Shown here one piece after another: positions 1 to 13,600 of a stretch of 64,000 nt of DNA. The DNA is taken from contig JAKCOZ010000001.1 of the NCBI GenBank assembly GCA_022605955.1, positions 99,480,211 through 99,544,210 on the forward strand. The letters are read 5' to 3'. Made by a program: the position numbers and the translations under genes. Origin of the DNA: Rallus limicola (taxonomy: Eukaryota > Chordata > Aves > Gruiformes > Rallidae). Under the pieces are notes generated by a model, which worked only from the letters and a program-made list of their open reading frames with translations, searched no databases and was not told the DNA's origin. Numbering within the stretch: position 1 is the stretch's first letter; each line of letters starts with the position of its first letter.

Positions 1-691
1 AGATTCATGAACTTTTCAGGCCAGAGGGGGGAACACTGTGATCACATCATCTGACTGCTTCTATTACATAGGCCATATAATTTCCTTGAATTAACTCCTA
101 TGGCTGAATTCCAATATAAATTGTTCTAATACTTTAAAATAGTTTTAGGTTTAGGGTTGTTTTGGTTTTTTTTCCTAATCTGAATGTCTATCTACAATTT
201 CCATATCCTCTAATTCATTATGCAGTTTCCTGCTAGATTCAATAATACCTCTCAAAAAAAAAATTATTCCTTAAACATCAACTGGCATCAAATCACACTT
301 AACAAGTCAGGAAATTGATGTATGCTTCATAAATTCCCTTCTTTTTTGCTATGAAATCTTCACATTTGAGCAAATTTCACATCACTATTGGGCTTTTCTG
401 CTTTTCTCTACTACTTTTCTGCCTTAATTTTGAGGAAGAACTCTAAGGGGAAATGACACAGAAATAAAACAAACAAATCAGGAAAATGTAATTTTAGAGT
501 GGACACAAACTAATGAAGCAGAAACTAAGAGTAATCTATGCAAACTGCCAAATTAACCACAGATCAGCTAGTCTAAAATGCCTGTTGATCTTATCAGCCA
601 GTTTCAGCCAATTATTATTTTAAAATATTGGATTCTCACTGTGGAGCTGTCCCATCCTTGCACACACTGTTGGTAGGACAGATGAAAACAC
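1..691. other. AT-rich unique sequence, no gene seen
   Basis: No long reading frame, repeat terminus or RNA gene can be recognised. The stretch has scattered A and T runs and stops in all frames. It is probably intronic or intergenic. Confidence 0.6.
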
Positions 692-1315
692 ATGACTGAT
701 TGTCACACAACTGTCTCATTGTTTAGACAGCACTGGGGAAAAGGCACCAAGCATCTGCCTAGAAACAACACACAACAATTAGCCAGATTGATCCCAACTA
801 GTTGTGACAAACCAGAGAGCAGGGGAAAACATGAAGGGTGGATGAGTGGCAGCATGAGTGTTGGTTTTGTGCATGGAGCTCCTGTGGGACACCAGACCTC
901 CAAAGAGCTCCACAGAAATGCCACAGCAGCACTGGATCCAAAAGTAGCCTGCTGTGTGAAACAGTGGGCAGTGGCACAGGAGAAAAATGTGAGGACTCCT
1001 ATTGCTGGGAGAGGTGTGCATTGTTTTGTCCTTGGGGGTGGCTGCACCTACAGCATCAGTGAACCCTTGTACTGCTCTATGACTCTGCCATACCTCCACT
1101 GTCCTTGTCTTCTTTTGATAGAGGGTATTAAAGGCAACATGCATCAAAAGTTTAAATATATATCCAGAGTTTGCATCTGCCTCCCTGAAACACTCCAAAT
1201 CACTCCCGAACCCCAGACAGAGCAAGAAGAGGTACAGCTCTGCTGTACTAAAATAGAAGGAAATGAGCAGAAGGACAACACTCACAGTCAAAAGACATGA
1301 ACAGCAAGACAGCAC
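692..1315. other. Stop-poor, GC-elevated patch of unknown origin
   Basis: Overlapping open frames of 202 aa on the plus strand (692-1300) and 178 and 114 aa on the minus strand (779-1315 and 703-1047) share about 600 bases that are richer in G and C than the flanks. I recognise no protein domain in any of the three. The frames lack a periodic codon signal I can point to, and being open on both strands argues for composition rather than coding. It could be a decayed repeat, an old retroviral fragment or a non-coding exon. No LTR ends or target duplications are visible. Confidence 0.3.
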
Positions 1316-2892
1316 ATTTTAGAAGATGAACATCCTATGTTCAAAAGAGATTCTAAGTACACTGGCCAACAGCAAATTAATCTGAAAAAAGGTAAGGGAA
1401 TAAAAAAATGTTACTCTGATTTTTAATGTTTTGCCAAGAACTGAGATTCTGTGTAGTAAATAAAGCAAAGTGATTCTGCCCAAAACCTCTCAAGCCTGTT
1501 GGCAATGTATTATGGTTATTTCAAAACCATGTAAACAAGAAGTGCAGGAAAGGTATGGCTAATGTGGACAGTGTTGATTCTAAAAACAAGAGCAGGTCAG
1601 CTATGAGGTGCCATGTCTGGAAAGGGACACCAATGCTTGTACCAAGCATTTTAGAAAGGACAGAGAATTGGCAGGACATTCTTTCATAGAGCAGGGAAAG
1701 CTTGAGAGTGAGAGTACAAAGGTCTAGTCTGATGAGCATCCAGCTGTGAAGAGATATGAGTGCTATAGACACAGTTCTTAACCTTTCCTTTCCTAAATTT
1801 ATAGTTTGAGCTCCCTGAGTCACAGTTCTTTAATAATTCTCCAGGCTTCCCTTAATCCTCTCCAATTTATCAATGCCCTTTCTGAATTGTGGATTTCAGA
1901 AATAGAAGCAACACCCACACAGTGAGAATTACAGAGGTAACATAACTCATTTCTACTCAATATTCTTATGTTTATGTCTCACATTTACCTTTTCCATGTG
2001 GAATTATACTGAGTGTTTATGTTTGGTGTGACTTCTTGCACCTTTTTAAGAGCAGCTGCTCTTCAAGACAGCATTTGTAGCCTCAAATTGTGGTTTCCAT
2101 TCACACTTCACTAGAACCAAAACGTGGCTTGGCTACATTGAATTGCAAATTATATATTTATACAATACTTTTCAAGCAACCTATGTTTCCCTGTTGAATA
2201 CTTCTTTGACATTCCTTTATGTGTGTGTGTGTGTGTGTGCATATGCTATAAATTCAATCAATAACAGTTTCATTTTCCTCCAAGTCATTGATAACAGTAT
2301 TAAACAGCAAAAGGTCAAGAACTGATCCTTAAAGACCTCACAAACATCAGTTAGAAAGGCAGTGCTTAATCAATATGAACTGTTCTATTGATTTTGTATC
2401 ATCTGTCTTTTTAATCAAAATATCATGCTGTAGCAAACCAAACAGTTTACAGAAATAGAAGTGGTAAATTGCACAATTGCTGTTACCACTGAAACTTACA
2501 TTTCAAAGAAAATTCAATATCCATGTAGAACCTATAAACCCAGGCTGCCTAGTATTGTTAGCAATTAACTTTGCATTTTGTTGATAATTATATATTTATT
2601 GTAAAAATGCCAAATCTCCTACCTTCTGAACATTCAGGAGTTCACATACAAGACTCAGCATGGCAATGATGTTCAATCATCATTAGCACTTTCAGGCAAA
2701 CAGCAGAAAACACAAACATCAGTCACCTGATATTCAGTCAGAGATCTTACACTTTCCCCTGTCAGTCTTCAGTCATGTAATAACTAACACAGAAAGAATT
2801 ATTAAGCTGAAATTAGGACAGAAGGGAAGAAAGAAAAAAAAAAATATAAAAAAACTACTGTTAATGTAACCAAACTTTTAGGTATCTGCTAA
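1316..2892. other. Unique AT-rich sequence with a (TG)10 microsatellite
   Basis: No gene is supported. A (TG)10 dinucleotide run lies at 2220-2239. The last 80 bases before the LTR are A-rich (2830-2860). Confidence 0.6.
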
Positions 2893-2897
2893 CTTAC

Positions 2898-4221
2898 TGT
2901 CGCAGTTTTGCATAGCTGGGTGCTGGGATAGAATGGGGGCTGTAGAAAATGGTTGTTGTGAGGAGCTGCTGGAATTCTCTGTGGGCCCAAAGTGTAAACA
3001 TCACAGCCAGAGTCACTTCTGACCAGGGCTGAGCCAGTCAGAGATGGATTCATATCACTTCTGTGAATCGCATATAGAAGAAAAAAAAAAAAAGGAAGCA
3101 GCTGCATCTTGCCACCAGAGAAGGGAGTGAGGAGATGTAATGAACTGTGCAGACACCAAGGCTGGAGGGCGGGGGAGGAGGCACCCCAGGTGCCGGAAAG
3201 AAAAATGTCCCTGCAGCCCGTGGAGAAACCCATGGTGGAGCAGCTGTCCTCCCACAGTCCATGGAAAAGGCTGAGACCCCACCTGCAGCCTTTGGAGAGG
3301 CTCCATGCTGGATGAAGCAGGTGGAGACATAGAGAAAACACTGTGACCCTATGTTGGAGCAAGACTCTGCCAGCACTTGCAGCCCATGGAGAGAAACAGA
3401 GACACAGAGATGAGCAAGAGAGAGATTTGCGCTGGAACAGGTTTGCTGGGAGGATGCTTGTGACCCCGTGGAGGACTGGGACTGAGAGACATTGTGATTT
3501 TTTACTGCCCACCACAGCAGTGAACTGTGTGAAGAGATAAAACCCTGTGGGAAGAGACTCATGTTGGAGAAGTTCATGGAGGACTGTCTCCTGTGGGTGG
3601 GGACCCATGGTGCACCAGAGGGAGGGTGTGGAATGAATCCCCCACCCCAGTCGAGAAGGAAACCAACTTGCAAGGAACTGACTGAAGCCCCCATTCTCTC
3701 AGTCCCTGCCCCACCCCCCCCCCACTACCCCCCGCCCCCTGTGCCACAATGTGGGGGAAGAAGGGAGTGAAATCAGGACTAGAGTGAAATCTGCTAAGGG
3801 AGCGGGGGCTAGGTAGATGTGTTTTAAGATCTGGAAAAGGAAAACAGCTCATGAACCAAGAACCCCATTTTCCCAGTCCCTGCCCTCCTGTATCACAATC
3901 AGGGGGAAGAAGGGAGCAAAATTCTGACTAAAGTCTGCTAAGAAGGGAGCAGTGTGGTGAACGTGTTTTAAGATCTGGTCACACTCCTGACTCCTGTTTT
4001 CACTGTTTTTGTAGTGTAGTGTAATAAATTACATAGTTTTCTTTCCTTCACTCTGTGTTGTGTCTGTTTTGCCTGTGTCGTTGATGACAGGAGGATCTCC
4101 CTGTCCTTACACTGATTCCTAAGCCTCTCAATATATATTTTCTCCCCTGTCCAACTTAAAAGGGGAGTGATAGACTGACTTTGGTGGCTGTCTGGCCTCT
4201 GGCCAGGGCTAAACCACCACT
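2898..4221 (+). mobile_element. Solo LTR, avian ERVL-like family (copy 1)
   Basis: This 1324-bp LTR is flanked by the perfect 5-bp direct repeat CTTAC (2893-2897 and 4222-4226), the usual target-site length for ERVL-like elements. It starts TGTCGCAG, shares GCATAGC near its start with the copy at 46839, and ends AAACCACCACT. The interior holds repeated phrases of the type CTGCAGCCC.TGGAG, an A-run at 3079-3092, and a polyadenylation signal AATAAA at 4023-4028 followed by the T/G-rich U5-like end. No internal retroviral genes adjoin it, so it is a recombined solo LTR. It is about 157 bp longer than the copy at 46839, largely explained by an imperfect tandem duplication: GTGTTTTAAGATCTGG recurs at 3819 and 3963, a period of 144 bp. 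Open frames inside it are not genes. The family name is from memory and should be confirmed. Confidence 0.85.
3690..3978 (+). repeat. Imperfect 144-bp tandem duplication inside LTR copy 1
   Basis: Two units each run from a CCCCATT.TCTCAGTCCCTGCC-like start through GGGGGAAGAAGGGAG to GTGTTTTAAGATCTGG. The end motif sits at 3819-3834 and 3963-3978. The related LTR at 46839-48005 has only one unit. The first unit also holds a C-rich run at about 3713-3735. Confidence 0.75.
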
Positions 4222-4226
4222 CTTAC

Positions 4227-4640
4227 AGAAGGAAAACAAATAGAGGAGGTTCAAGGGGGATCTTATCAATATATTAAAATATCTGAAGGGAGTGTGAAAA
4301 GGGGATGAAACCTGGCTTTTCTCAGTGATGCTCAGTGACAAGAGAAGAGGCACTAGGCAGAGCTAAACACAAGAAGTTCCCTTTGTACATCCACCATGAG
4401 GATGGAATTGATGATCTTTAAGGTCCCTTCCAACCCTAACCAGTCTATGATTCTATGATTCTATGAGTTCTGGAACATGTTACCCAGAAAGGTTGTGAGA
4501 ATCTCCCTCATTTGAGATAATCAAAAACTGGACAAATCCCAGACAACTGGCTCTAGATGTCCCTGCTTGAGCGGTAGGTTTGGACTAGATGACTTTCAGA
4601 GTTCCCTTCCAACCTCAGTTCTTCTGTGATTCTGTGATAT
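4227..4640 (+). mobile_element. CR1 LINE 3' end, 5'-truncated, with nested CR1
   Basis: The text follows the end of CR1 ORF2 and its 3' UTR: a GATCTTATCAATATATTAAAATATCTGAAGGG-like stretch, the motif for the terminal part of ORF2 around GTTGTGAGAATCTCC, then GACTTTCAGAGTTCCCTTCCAACC and tail units TTCTGTGATTCTGTGAT (4622-4640). It is interrupted at 4401-4467 by a second, very short CR1 tail. The LTR at 2898-4221 abuts its 5' edge, and no CR1 sequence is seen upstream of that LTR. Only a decayed fragment of coding sequence remains. Confidence 0.85.
4401..4467 (+). mobile_element. Minimal 67-bp CR1 3' tail nested in CR1
   Basis: GATGATCTTTAAGGTCCCTTCC plus three tail units (TCTATGAT type) form a complete CR1 3' terminus, placed in the middle of another CR1. 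ATGAG occurs on both sides (4396-4400 and 4463-4467), a possible short target duplication or microhomology. It is an extreme 5' truncation. Confidence 0.75.
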
Positions 4641-7600
4641 ACCTTTAAGGAGGCATAGCTGGTCATCTCTTTCATCAATGATTCTTCTTGCATCCTGGGA
4701 AAATAAATAAATTAATAAATAAATATTTTTTTTTATTCCCTCTTGCTGCCACAGTAAATCAGAAGCAATTGTCATCTAAATACATTTCTTCTTGGTAAAC
4801 AAATGTATTTTATCTATTGCATTTTAAACAAAATCACTTATTTTTAATATTATTCACATGAGATTTTTCACACATGAGATGACTTCCATTGCCCAGTGAC
4901 TATATGATTTCATAACTGTGGCGTGTGGTGGAGAATCAATCAAATTGGAAGCATTTCAGAAACAGTCTTAAAAATCACCAAGTTAGAAGGAAAAAATGCA
5001 CAAATGGAAAGACTCTACATATTCATTTCATCAGTATTCCTGTGCTAAGGGCCAGATAAAATTTACGAGAAATAAAGCAAGAGGAACAGATATTAAAATG
5101 AAAAAATACACTGGGAAAGACTAAGACTTGTTGCACAGTAAAATAGAAAGCTGGATAATGTGACATCATAGAGTCTATCAACTTTTAAATGACTGCATGA
5201 TATCAACACATTCTGATGCTAAATTCTGTATGAGAGAAACACAATGAAAATTAATTTCTGTACAAATTAGGACTGCTAACATTAGCAACCACAATATAGA
5301 GAATATCAAGAATATGCAAAAAACAAGTTTATGTACTTAAATAAAATCAACTTCCTTGTTAGAAACATTCTTATCTGTATCTGATAATAAAAATAAAAAT
5401 ATAAACAAAACAAATAATTTTATCTTCTAGCTATTACACTTAATTTTTAGATATACAGATTTATTCATATGGTGAATGATAAAGGAAAACATGTCTATGA
5501 TTTCTTTAAAATATTTTCTTCACAACTGAAAACACCTTTTAATACCTCTTTGATGATGCTGTGGCAAAATTCAGCCTAATTCAGTTTCTAAACATGGTAA
5601 TCTAATCTAAAGCTGTGGGTTGCCATTAACAAAGTTTCAAGATTTACTTCTGTGCTTACTTGGGGGAAGAGACCAACAAACAAGCTTCAGACACATCCCA
5701 TAATGAGTTAACTGTAGAAACATGATGTTGGCTGTTCAAGAAAAAAAATGTGGTTTTTGTTTCAGAGAGCAACATCTTCCTCATTGGTAAGTTTTATTCT
5801 TCTTAGGCCCAGTTGTCTCACAGCTGACCTATGGAGCCACATTTCTGGAGGCTTTAGACCAGTGTTCACCTTGATGAAACTGAGAACCTATGGACTACAG
5901 CAGGAGGAAGAGGAACTCCAATGATGTAAAACAAGTTTGCAATTCATTGTGTTTACAAGCTACTTATTGCAGGCTGTTTAAGTTGTGATACACATATCTA
6001 AAGGATGACTTGTCACTCATATCTCACTTCACAAACTTTGTTTTTGTTTCAATGTTGAAGTTCTAAAATTGTATTTAGGATGAGCACCAGCATTCAGCAG
6101 CTGCAAGCTGTTAACATATGATCTCTTCCTGCTATAAAAGCAGCAATCCTACAGAAATGCTTACATAATGTATTGAGCAAATCATTTAAACAAAACATTC
6201 AGATTCATTTCTCCAAACATTAGGGGAAAAATACATTCAAGAAATGGTAGGATTACTTCTATATATATTTTATTGCTAAAAATATTCCCCAAAGCACTTC
6301 TCCAAATTTCTCACAAGTAGTTCTTTGAAAACATCCGTTGCAACTGGCATTGGTTAATTTTGATCAAATATCTCTTCAGCTACTCAGTGGGACGATATGG
6401 AAAAGATAGTGCCAGATTTTTCTGAGAGATACATGTTGAAAGAAAGACAGACCATGGACACAAATCGCAGAAAATTCTAATTAAGCACAGGAATTTTTTT
6501 CACAGTGAGGGTAGTTCAGCACTGGACAGCTGTCCAGTGACTGGGTGGTAATGCTAGCTAGAAATATCTAGTCAAGTTAACTAGGATAAATGAAATAACT
6601 GGAAAGGAGAAAAAAAAGTGAAGCAATGTTACTGTAGCTTGAGAAAAATGGTAAGGAAAGAGAAGATACTTTGAATGATAGGGTTGCAGAAAGAAGTATC
6701 ATCAAAGACAAAGAAAATAAAAGCAAAAGTCAAAGAAAGAGATACAAGATTAAAATTAAAAGGAAATTTTAGAAGTTCAAATCAAATGAAAAATACAACA
6801 AATGAAGGTAATTACCGACAGTGCAAACTAATTCAGATAAAAATTTGATCTAATCAAAACAGTTCCAGTGATTTGTTAAAGATTAGATCTCAGACAAAGT
6901 TGAATGCAGCATGCTGATCATTAAAAAGATAGGTATATTGATTGAGTCTTTGAGGATGCAACAGAGACATGTATATTTGCAAGGCACAAATCCAGTTATT
7001 TCTTCTCACTGGTTTCTTGGTATATGACAAGAATGCTTGTAGGCTGTTGTTTCCATAAAGCCAATGTTACAGACAAGTCTGTTTACTTTTAATTTGATTT
7101 AACATTAAATAAACAATTAAAATATCAATTATATATCCCATTTAAATGAAGCTATCAAGCCAACAGAAAAGCTGAAATATGGTTTGCTCCTCTTTTTATA
7201 TATGACAATGTAAATTATCTGCTGCATTTAGAGAAATAATATGTTTCCAAGCTGCCATTTAAAACTCTGTTTCAGTAAAATAGTCTGAAAGGACCAAAGT
7301 CTTGCCCTATTACTGCCAAAGGAGTTCTTGAAAGTTTTGTTGGTTTTTTTTTTTTTTAATAAGTGAAAGCAAAGACCTTTTGCTCTGCAAAATGAGTTAT
7401 CTGTAACATTGTTCAAAAGATCCTTGCATTTGGGCAAATATGGAGTCCCGCATAATTTGCATCAGTTATTGTGCAGACTTAGACATGTTATAAAATTATA
7501 TTACCACTTTGTTTGTTATGTCCTGAGTGATTTAGTGTCAATACTACTCAGAGAGGACCAGAAATAGCTCTCACAACATCATATATCTGTAAATAAAGCT

Positions 7601-10600
7601 AAATATTTACATAGTTGATCTATTTCATTCCCCTGATTTTTTAACCCAGACACCAACTCCAAGCATGTAAAATATCTGCCTCAACATAAAATGTTGCTGG
7701 ATTTTCTTTTTTCTTTTCTCTCTCTTTTTTTTTTTCTTTTTTTTTAAATAGATTCCAGATGCTATGCTTCTGACAATGCAAAATTAGTATTTATTTCTGT
7801 AATCATAAAACAAATGTACCTGCACAAGTATTTTGGGAATTGAGATCACTTGAATTCCCAAGCAAATTTACTGTTAGAAGATTAAGTTTCTTGACCAGAC
7901 TTTTGTTCTGTTTAATTTCTCCAATATATTTCTAATTTTTTTTTATTTTCTATAAAGAATTTATAAGAATTGAAATTACAGATGATTGAAGGCTCAATTC
8001 TGCTACCACAGAGTCCCTGCAGTAGCTGCTGGAAGCTTCATCAATTTAGAGGAGTTCATACGGTACCCATATGTCCTCACTCCTGTAACCAATTATTGTC
8101 TATTGAATCATGGAAGAGAGCTTTTTATTCTGCTTCTTTGCTTCCCTGATTTCATTGATTCACAAAGCCATATGTTCACCAAAATACATTCTTCCACTGT
8201 GTCAGTCTTGACCTTACTCTAAATCAATAGTTACTTAGCTTCTGCATTCCTCATACTAGGATTGGGCCCATAATTCCTTCTCTGTTCTGTTGCTGTATGA
8301 CAGCTGGTTTTAGTGAAGCACTCATTCTTTCTTCACAGATTCTGTCCCCTAGATGAAAAAAAAACCCTCTTCTTTTCAGTGACTTCTGGAGCTCTATGTT
8401 GAAGAATCCTCTCTTCTGTGGAAAGGCCTCCTTTTGTAAAACAGCTTTCTTTTATGTTGATGTGTATGTCCTTTTCTATCATGAAATGTAGGTCTACTTG
8501 AACGCCCAGAAAAAAAAACATTTTATGACAAAATGTAGTCCTTAAATCCATGGTTCATGCTAAAAGGCTGTAAAACTTAGTTCAAATCTTTAGTATCACC
8601 ATAATACAAAAAATGTTATCTTCATGTGACCCAGCAGTCACTTATATTTTATCATTTCTTTTTCAAGGTAACTCTGAAACTAAAGAATGTGACAATGAAC
8701 TGTAATGGGCTTGCTGAAACTCATTTCCCATGAACCTGTGCTCTTAAACACTTCTAGTGCCTCATGTTTTAAATGTCTGTCTTGTGTGCTCCTCTGACCT
8801 GTACCTACCCAAGCCAGGGGGACGAGATCTATGGTGCCCTCTGAGCTAAGATTACACAATCTCACTATTGTCATCATGTGAGTAAGGAAAAATTGCCCAT
8901 TGATGAAGAGGTTTCACTTATAAGCATTGATTTTTAACTGCTGAAATTATAGATCTCAAAAAAAGAAGGAAGGAGAGAGAAAAAAATGGAGAACGGGAGA
9001 GAGGAAAGAAATAAAAAAACATTGTGAGCATACTGTGAGATCAGAAAGAAACACAAGAAATATTTCTGTCCTGTGTTTTAGTTGTCTTCAGGTAAAGATG
9101 CATAAAAATGGGCCTTAAGTCATGAAGAAAAAATCCAATGATAATGGACATAAAAATACCAAGTAAATAATAATATACTATCTAGTATTAGACTGCGGTG
9201 CAAGGAAGAAGCACAGGACCATCTGTTGCTTGCAATTTCTTTATAACCTTTTGTGCCACAGTATAAAAGAAGTTTTCTTGTGATCTTTGCCTAATATCTT
9301 ACTAATACAACTACTACCAGCTACATTAAGGTTTCAAGATCAATAGCTTCACAGATCCACTCCTCATTTAAAATTAAAAACTAAGCAAACCAAACCACAC
9401 ATTAAAGAAATCATAGCTAACATCAATAAGTAAACAGAAAATTTGTCTGCAACTAAATCTGCTATTATATTGAATAGTATTTAAAAAAAAGTTTTCTTCC
9501 TTTTCAATACCAAACACATCAAATACCTCCTCTTTCTAAGAGTACATCTCTTCTCTTTATTCTGACAGATCGTCTGTGGATTTAAAATAATACAGAAATA
9601 AAGCTTTCTTGCAGTTCATCTCTCTTTGAAATTATGTAATTGTCTTAATCAAAAACTCTCTGGAAAATTCGTACCTAGAGATTTGTGCATTTGCAGTTTT
9701 GGTGAATAGATCAAATGTGCCACTCTCTGTATGTTTCTTAAACCTTCCTTCTTACAGAAGTCTCAGCATTGCTAGTTCTTTTCTTACTGTGAACTAAAAA
9801 CCAGCACATCTATAAACCAACAGTCCCAGTACCCTTAAAAACTCATTTGAATTGGGCCAATTAATGATTGTTTTTTATTATTTGCTCTTTGTTTTCCTTC
9901 TCTACATTCACCTTAATGCTTCTAAATCATCAGTGGCTGATGCTGTGTGGACTAGAAAAATCTAATGAAACTAACTTAACATTCACCTGATAAAAATCCA
10001 TATAAAATTACAATTGTTCTTCATCCAATCATACTGAAGGCAATAGTTGCTTGTTTAGAAAATCAGTCTACTATTAAAGCAGTCATAATCCAGGAGTAAC
10101 TTCTGAACCAAAGTTATTATTCAATATGCTTTAGGCCGTGCTGCAACCTCCTCTATTATTCATAGCTACTACATTGCCTGCTTAGGCTTGATTTATGGCT
10201 GTGCTCCAAGACCAGAAAAAGCATCCAAGAACATAGTGTGAGACAAGACAATATATGAAGGCATCAGGCAGGAGAGGATAATCTGTAGCTGATAGAAGGC
10301 ATACTCGAGAAGTAGAAATGCACTTTCAGCAGAAGCACTCAATGGAAGTGGCGCCAGAGTGTGAACAAAGGCAGCCAGGAGATTCTCCAAGAAGGAAAGA
10401 AGCCAGACCATCAGAAGCCTTAATTCAGCAATGTGAGAAGAAAGGAAAATGTGAAAAATCAGAAATTAAAACAATGATGTAACCTCAGTTGAAAGAATGA
10501 CTGATTTGTTTTAAACGTGCTGAGTTTTCTATATGGAGATTTCACTTACCTAAATCTAATTAATCTTAAATTTAGTTAACTACAAACTTGTGCCGAGATT

Positions 10601-13600
10601 AGAGCAGGTGACCATGTCTTTAGGTCAATGAACACACTATGCATTTCAGCAGGAACTGGCAAAATGAAGTGCCAATGCTGTATAACATTGTTACTGATTA
10701 TATCCTTCTCCATCATCTAAGCTCAATGCTATAGACCTGAGTATCCATACCTGGATATGACACAAATTCACTGTTACAAATGTCAAGGCACCTGTCTTTC
10801 CTTACTAAGAGGAGTGATTGCAAACTTCTCAATGTATTTCCCATCCAGATGGTAGCAGCTGGTAAGATTTTATTATTTATTTATCCATACATACAATGTG
10901 CAGCACACTGCTGATTCTGTTACTTGTCCTTTTCTTCCACTGCCGTATAGCAGATATTTAGTGATCCAAGCAAGACAAATCATGAAGAATTTTAGAGATT
11001 AATTATCTCACTGAAGGATAGTATAAATTCCTTAACAAAGTCCTTTCTCCCCCCACTCACTTGTCTCCTTTAAAAATACAATAAAATCTTTTAATCACCC
11101 AGATAGGGTGAAGCAGAGAGGAAAAGCTCTACTGAAAACATCTAGATAATGTCTATTATTCTATGAGAATAAGGCTTTTGAAATAGGTGCCAAATATTTG
11201 CACCCAAAGTACTCATCTTAATAGAAAGTAGGTCATGGCTAACGTAAAAATGAATGCTTCAGAATAATCATTTTAAGAGGGTGTGACCGTCTAAGAAATT
11301 AAACTCCACTTGTAAAAAAACGTGTTCCAATAAGCTGCTTGTACCTAATATTTTATTTAAAGGTTAGCATTCTCAATATACACCACAAGTAATTTTTCTA
11401 AAAATAAACCAGAACTACATATAGAACAGTGGGTGGAGATTTGTTTTTCATGACTATTAATGGATAACCTAAGTATGCATTCTTTTCCTGGGCGTAAACA
11501 GGCGGGAAACTCCTGTTATTTCTACTTTCCAAAGTTTATCTAAATCTATGCTATTTTAAAAAAGGATTACAGGATGAATATAAACACAAATATATTCAGA
11601 ATTATAATTTTTAAAGGGGGGGGGGGGGGGGTTGCTGATTTAAAATCTGAAGGCAGTACCTCAACGAACAAACAGCAAAACAAACCCTAACAAATATGAA
11701 AATAAGTAATATTAGTCTCTCTGATCTTTATTTCTAAATTTTAAGTCGTTTCAGGTTACATTTATAACAGTGATAAAGCAATCATTTTATGTTTTGATAC
11801 TGAGCATACCTGAAAAGAAATTAACAAGATTCATAGGCAAATATTAAAATGAAAAAATAAAATCTCCAAATAAGGCAACAATTTTCCTCATTTTTAAATT
11901 TAGATATTTCTATTGTGTTTCCATATGTTCAGGAAAATTATATTAGTATAAACATCAGAGAAAGAATTTTTTGTTACAATTATTGAAGACAAACAAAAGT
12001 CAATCAAAACTTGCCCTCTGGCCACAAAAACTCAAGAGTATATGAATATTATTTTGAAGCGGTATTGGTTATGACTGATTAATGAGCACTTTAGACTTTC
12101 TTCATTTTGCAGCTTTCACATAGAAATATCAAACTGAGAACTACACCCAGCATGTTTGTCATATGTTCTCTCAACCATGACTGGGATATAATTCACTATT
12201 ATCTTGTTGACAAGGGTACGATTCATTTCACACATCATTATTCATTAAAATAATATGTACCTGTGCTCTGGTTTTGTCCTACTTCAAAGCTCAACTACCA
12301 ACAAATTCATGGTCAATTAGTCTAACTGAATGAATAACAGTTGGAAAACTACCTGGGTTTCTCACCTTTTTGTATTTTGTGTTTACATGAAATTAGAACC
12401 TCATAAATCAATTAAGATACAATGAATAAGTTGTTCTTAATTTCTTTAATGTAGTAGAAAAAGATATGTTATTTTCTTCTAACTTGGATGCAAAAAAAAA
12501 AAAAAAATCTCATATAATTCATTTATTTCTGTGGGCTGGTAAACACTGAACAAACGCAAAATTAAGTGTCATAATAAAATTTCAAGATAGCACTTATTTC
12601 CCTGGGACTTGCAGATGCAAAGGACTGAAGATTCTTTACTGTGTAAATCTTACATTCACAAGACTGGTCCCTCATGCTCATGTTGTTGGCCTATCCCTAC
12701 ATGGTTATAGCATTTTTTTTTCTAGTGAAAAATGTAAAAGACATTAAAATTGAGAAAAGTATAGAATTTCTTATTTCTTAGTGATATATACTTCTGAAAT
12801 ATTGACCAGAAAAATAAGCTTGTATGTCATTGGTCTTTACTTGTGGCTTTTGGTTAAATTGGATGTTTCATACAGAAGAATTGTTATGTATTTATTATGT
12901 GCAGGTGGATTTAGCATTAATTTACCTCATAATTCAGAACAAGTATACTTCTGGAACTGGGAATGCTTGCACATACAAACAAATACTGTACTCAGGGGGA
13001 ACCTTAGTGTCTGAGACATCTGTTGAGCAACAGATAACATATAAACACTGATCAGTTAAGAGAATCTTAAGTCACAAAGAGAGCAACAGATGATCCATAA
13101 AGTAAACAACCTGGCTAACAAAACAACTTAAGCCAAACTCTTCCTTTCTTTTAATTCAGGAATCCACTTTCTCAAGGGAATTTTTATCCAGGATGAACCA
13201 GACATCTTTAAAAAGTACACCATAGTAATCCATGATATTACATCATGAGGCTTTAGAAAGCTCCTCCTGAAAAAATTTTTGTTTCTGAAATAAATTTCAG
13301 AGGGACTTTACTTGAGGAGGAATAAGGTTAAACAGGAGAGATCTATGCTGAAATCTTTATTCAAGTGGAAAATGGCAAGTGGCTGTTCTTTTCCTTTAAA
13401 CCCTGTTCTTCCCCATCCACATATTTTGCTCTTCTAAAACTAAGAGTCCTCAAGAGAACTTGTTTGTTCAAGACATATATGAAAACTAGGCTTAGTTGTT
13501 ATGTTACTGACACAAACTAGACAAATGTATATAACATAACCAAAACCAACCAACCAATCACAAAGCAGTCACAGTCATAGTTTTTTGGTTGAACTTCAAA

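Noticed and set aside
3050..3852. Overlapping frames up to 239 aa on both strands
   Set aside because: They lie wholly inside a solo LTR with target duplications. Openness follows its GC-rich repetitive body.
7680..7745. Polypyrimidine tract as a splice acceptor
   Set aside because: No open, domain-bearing frame follows it. Low-complexity T/C DNA explains it.
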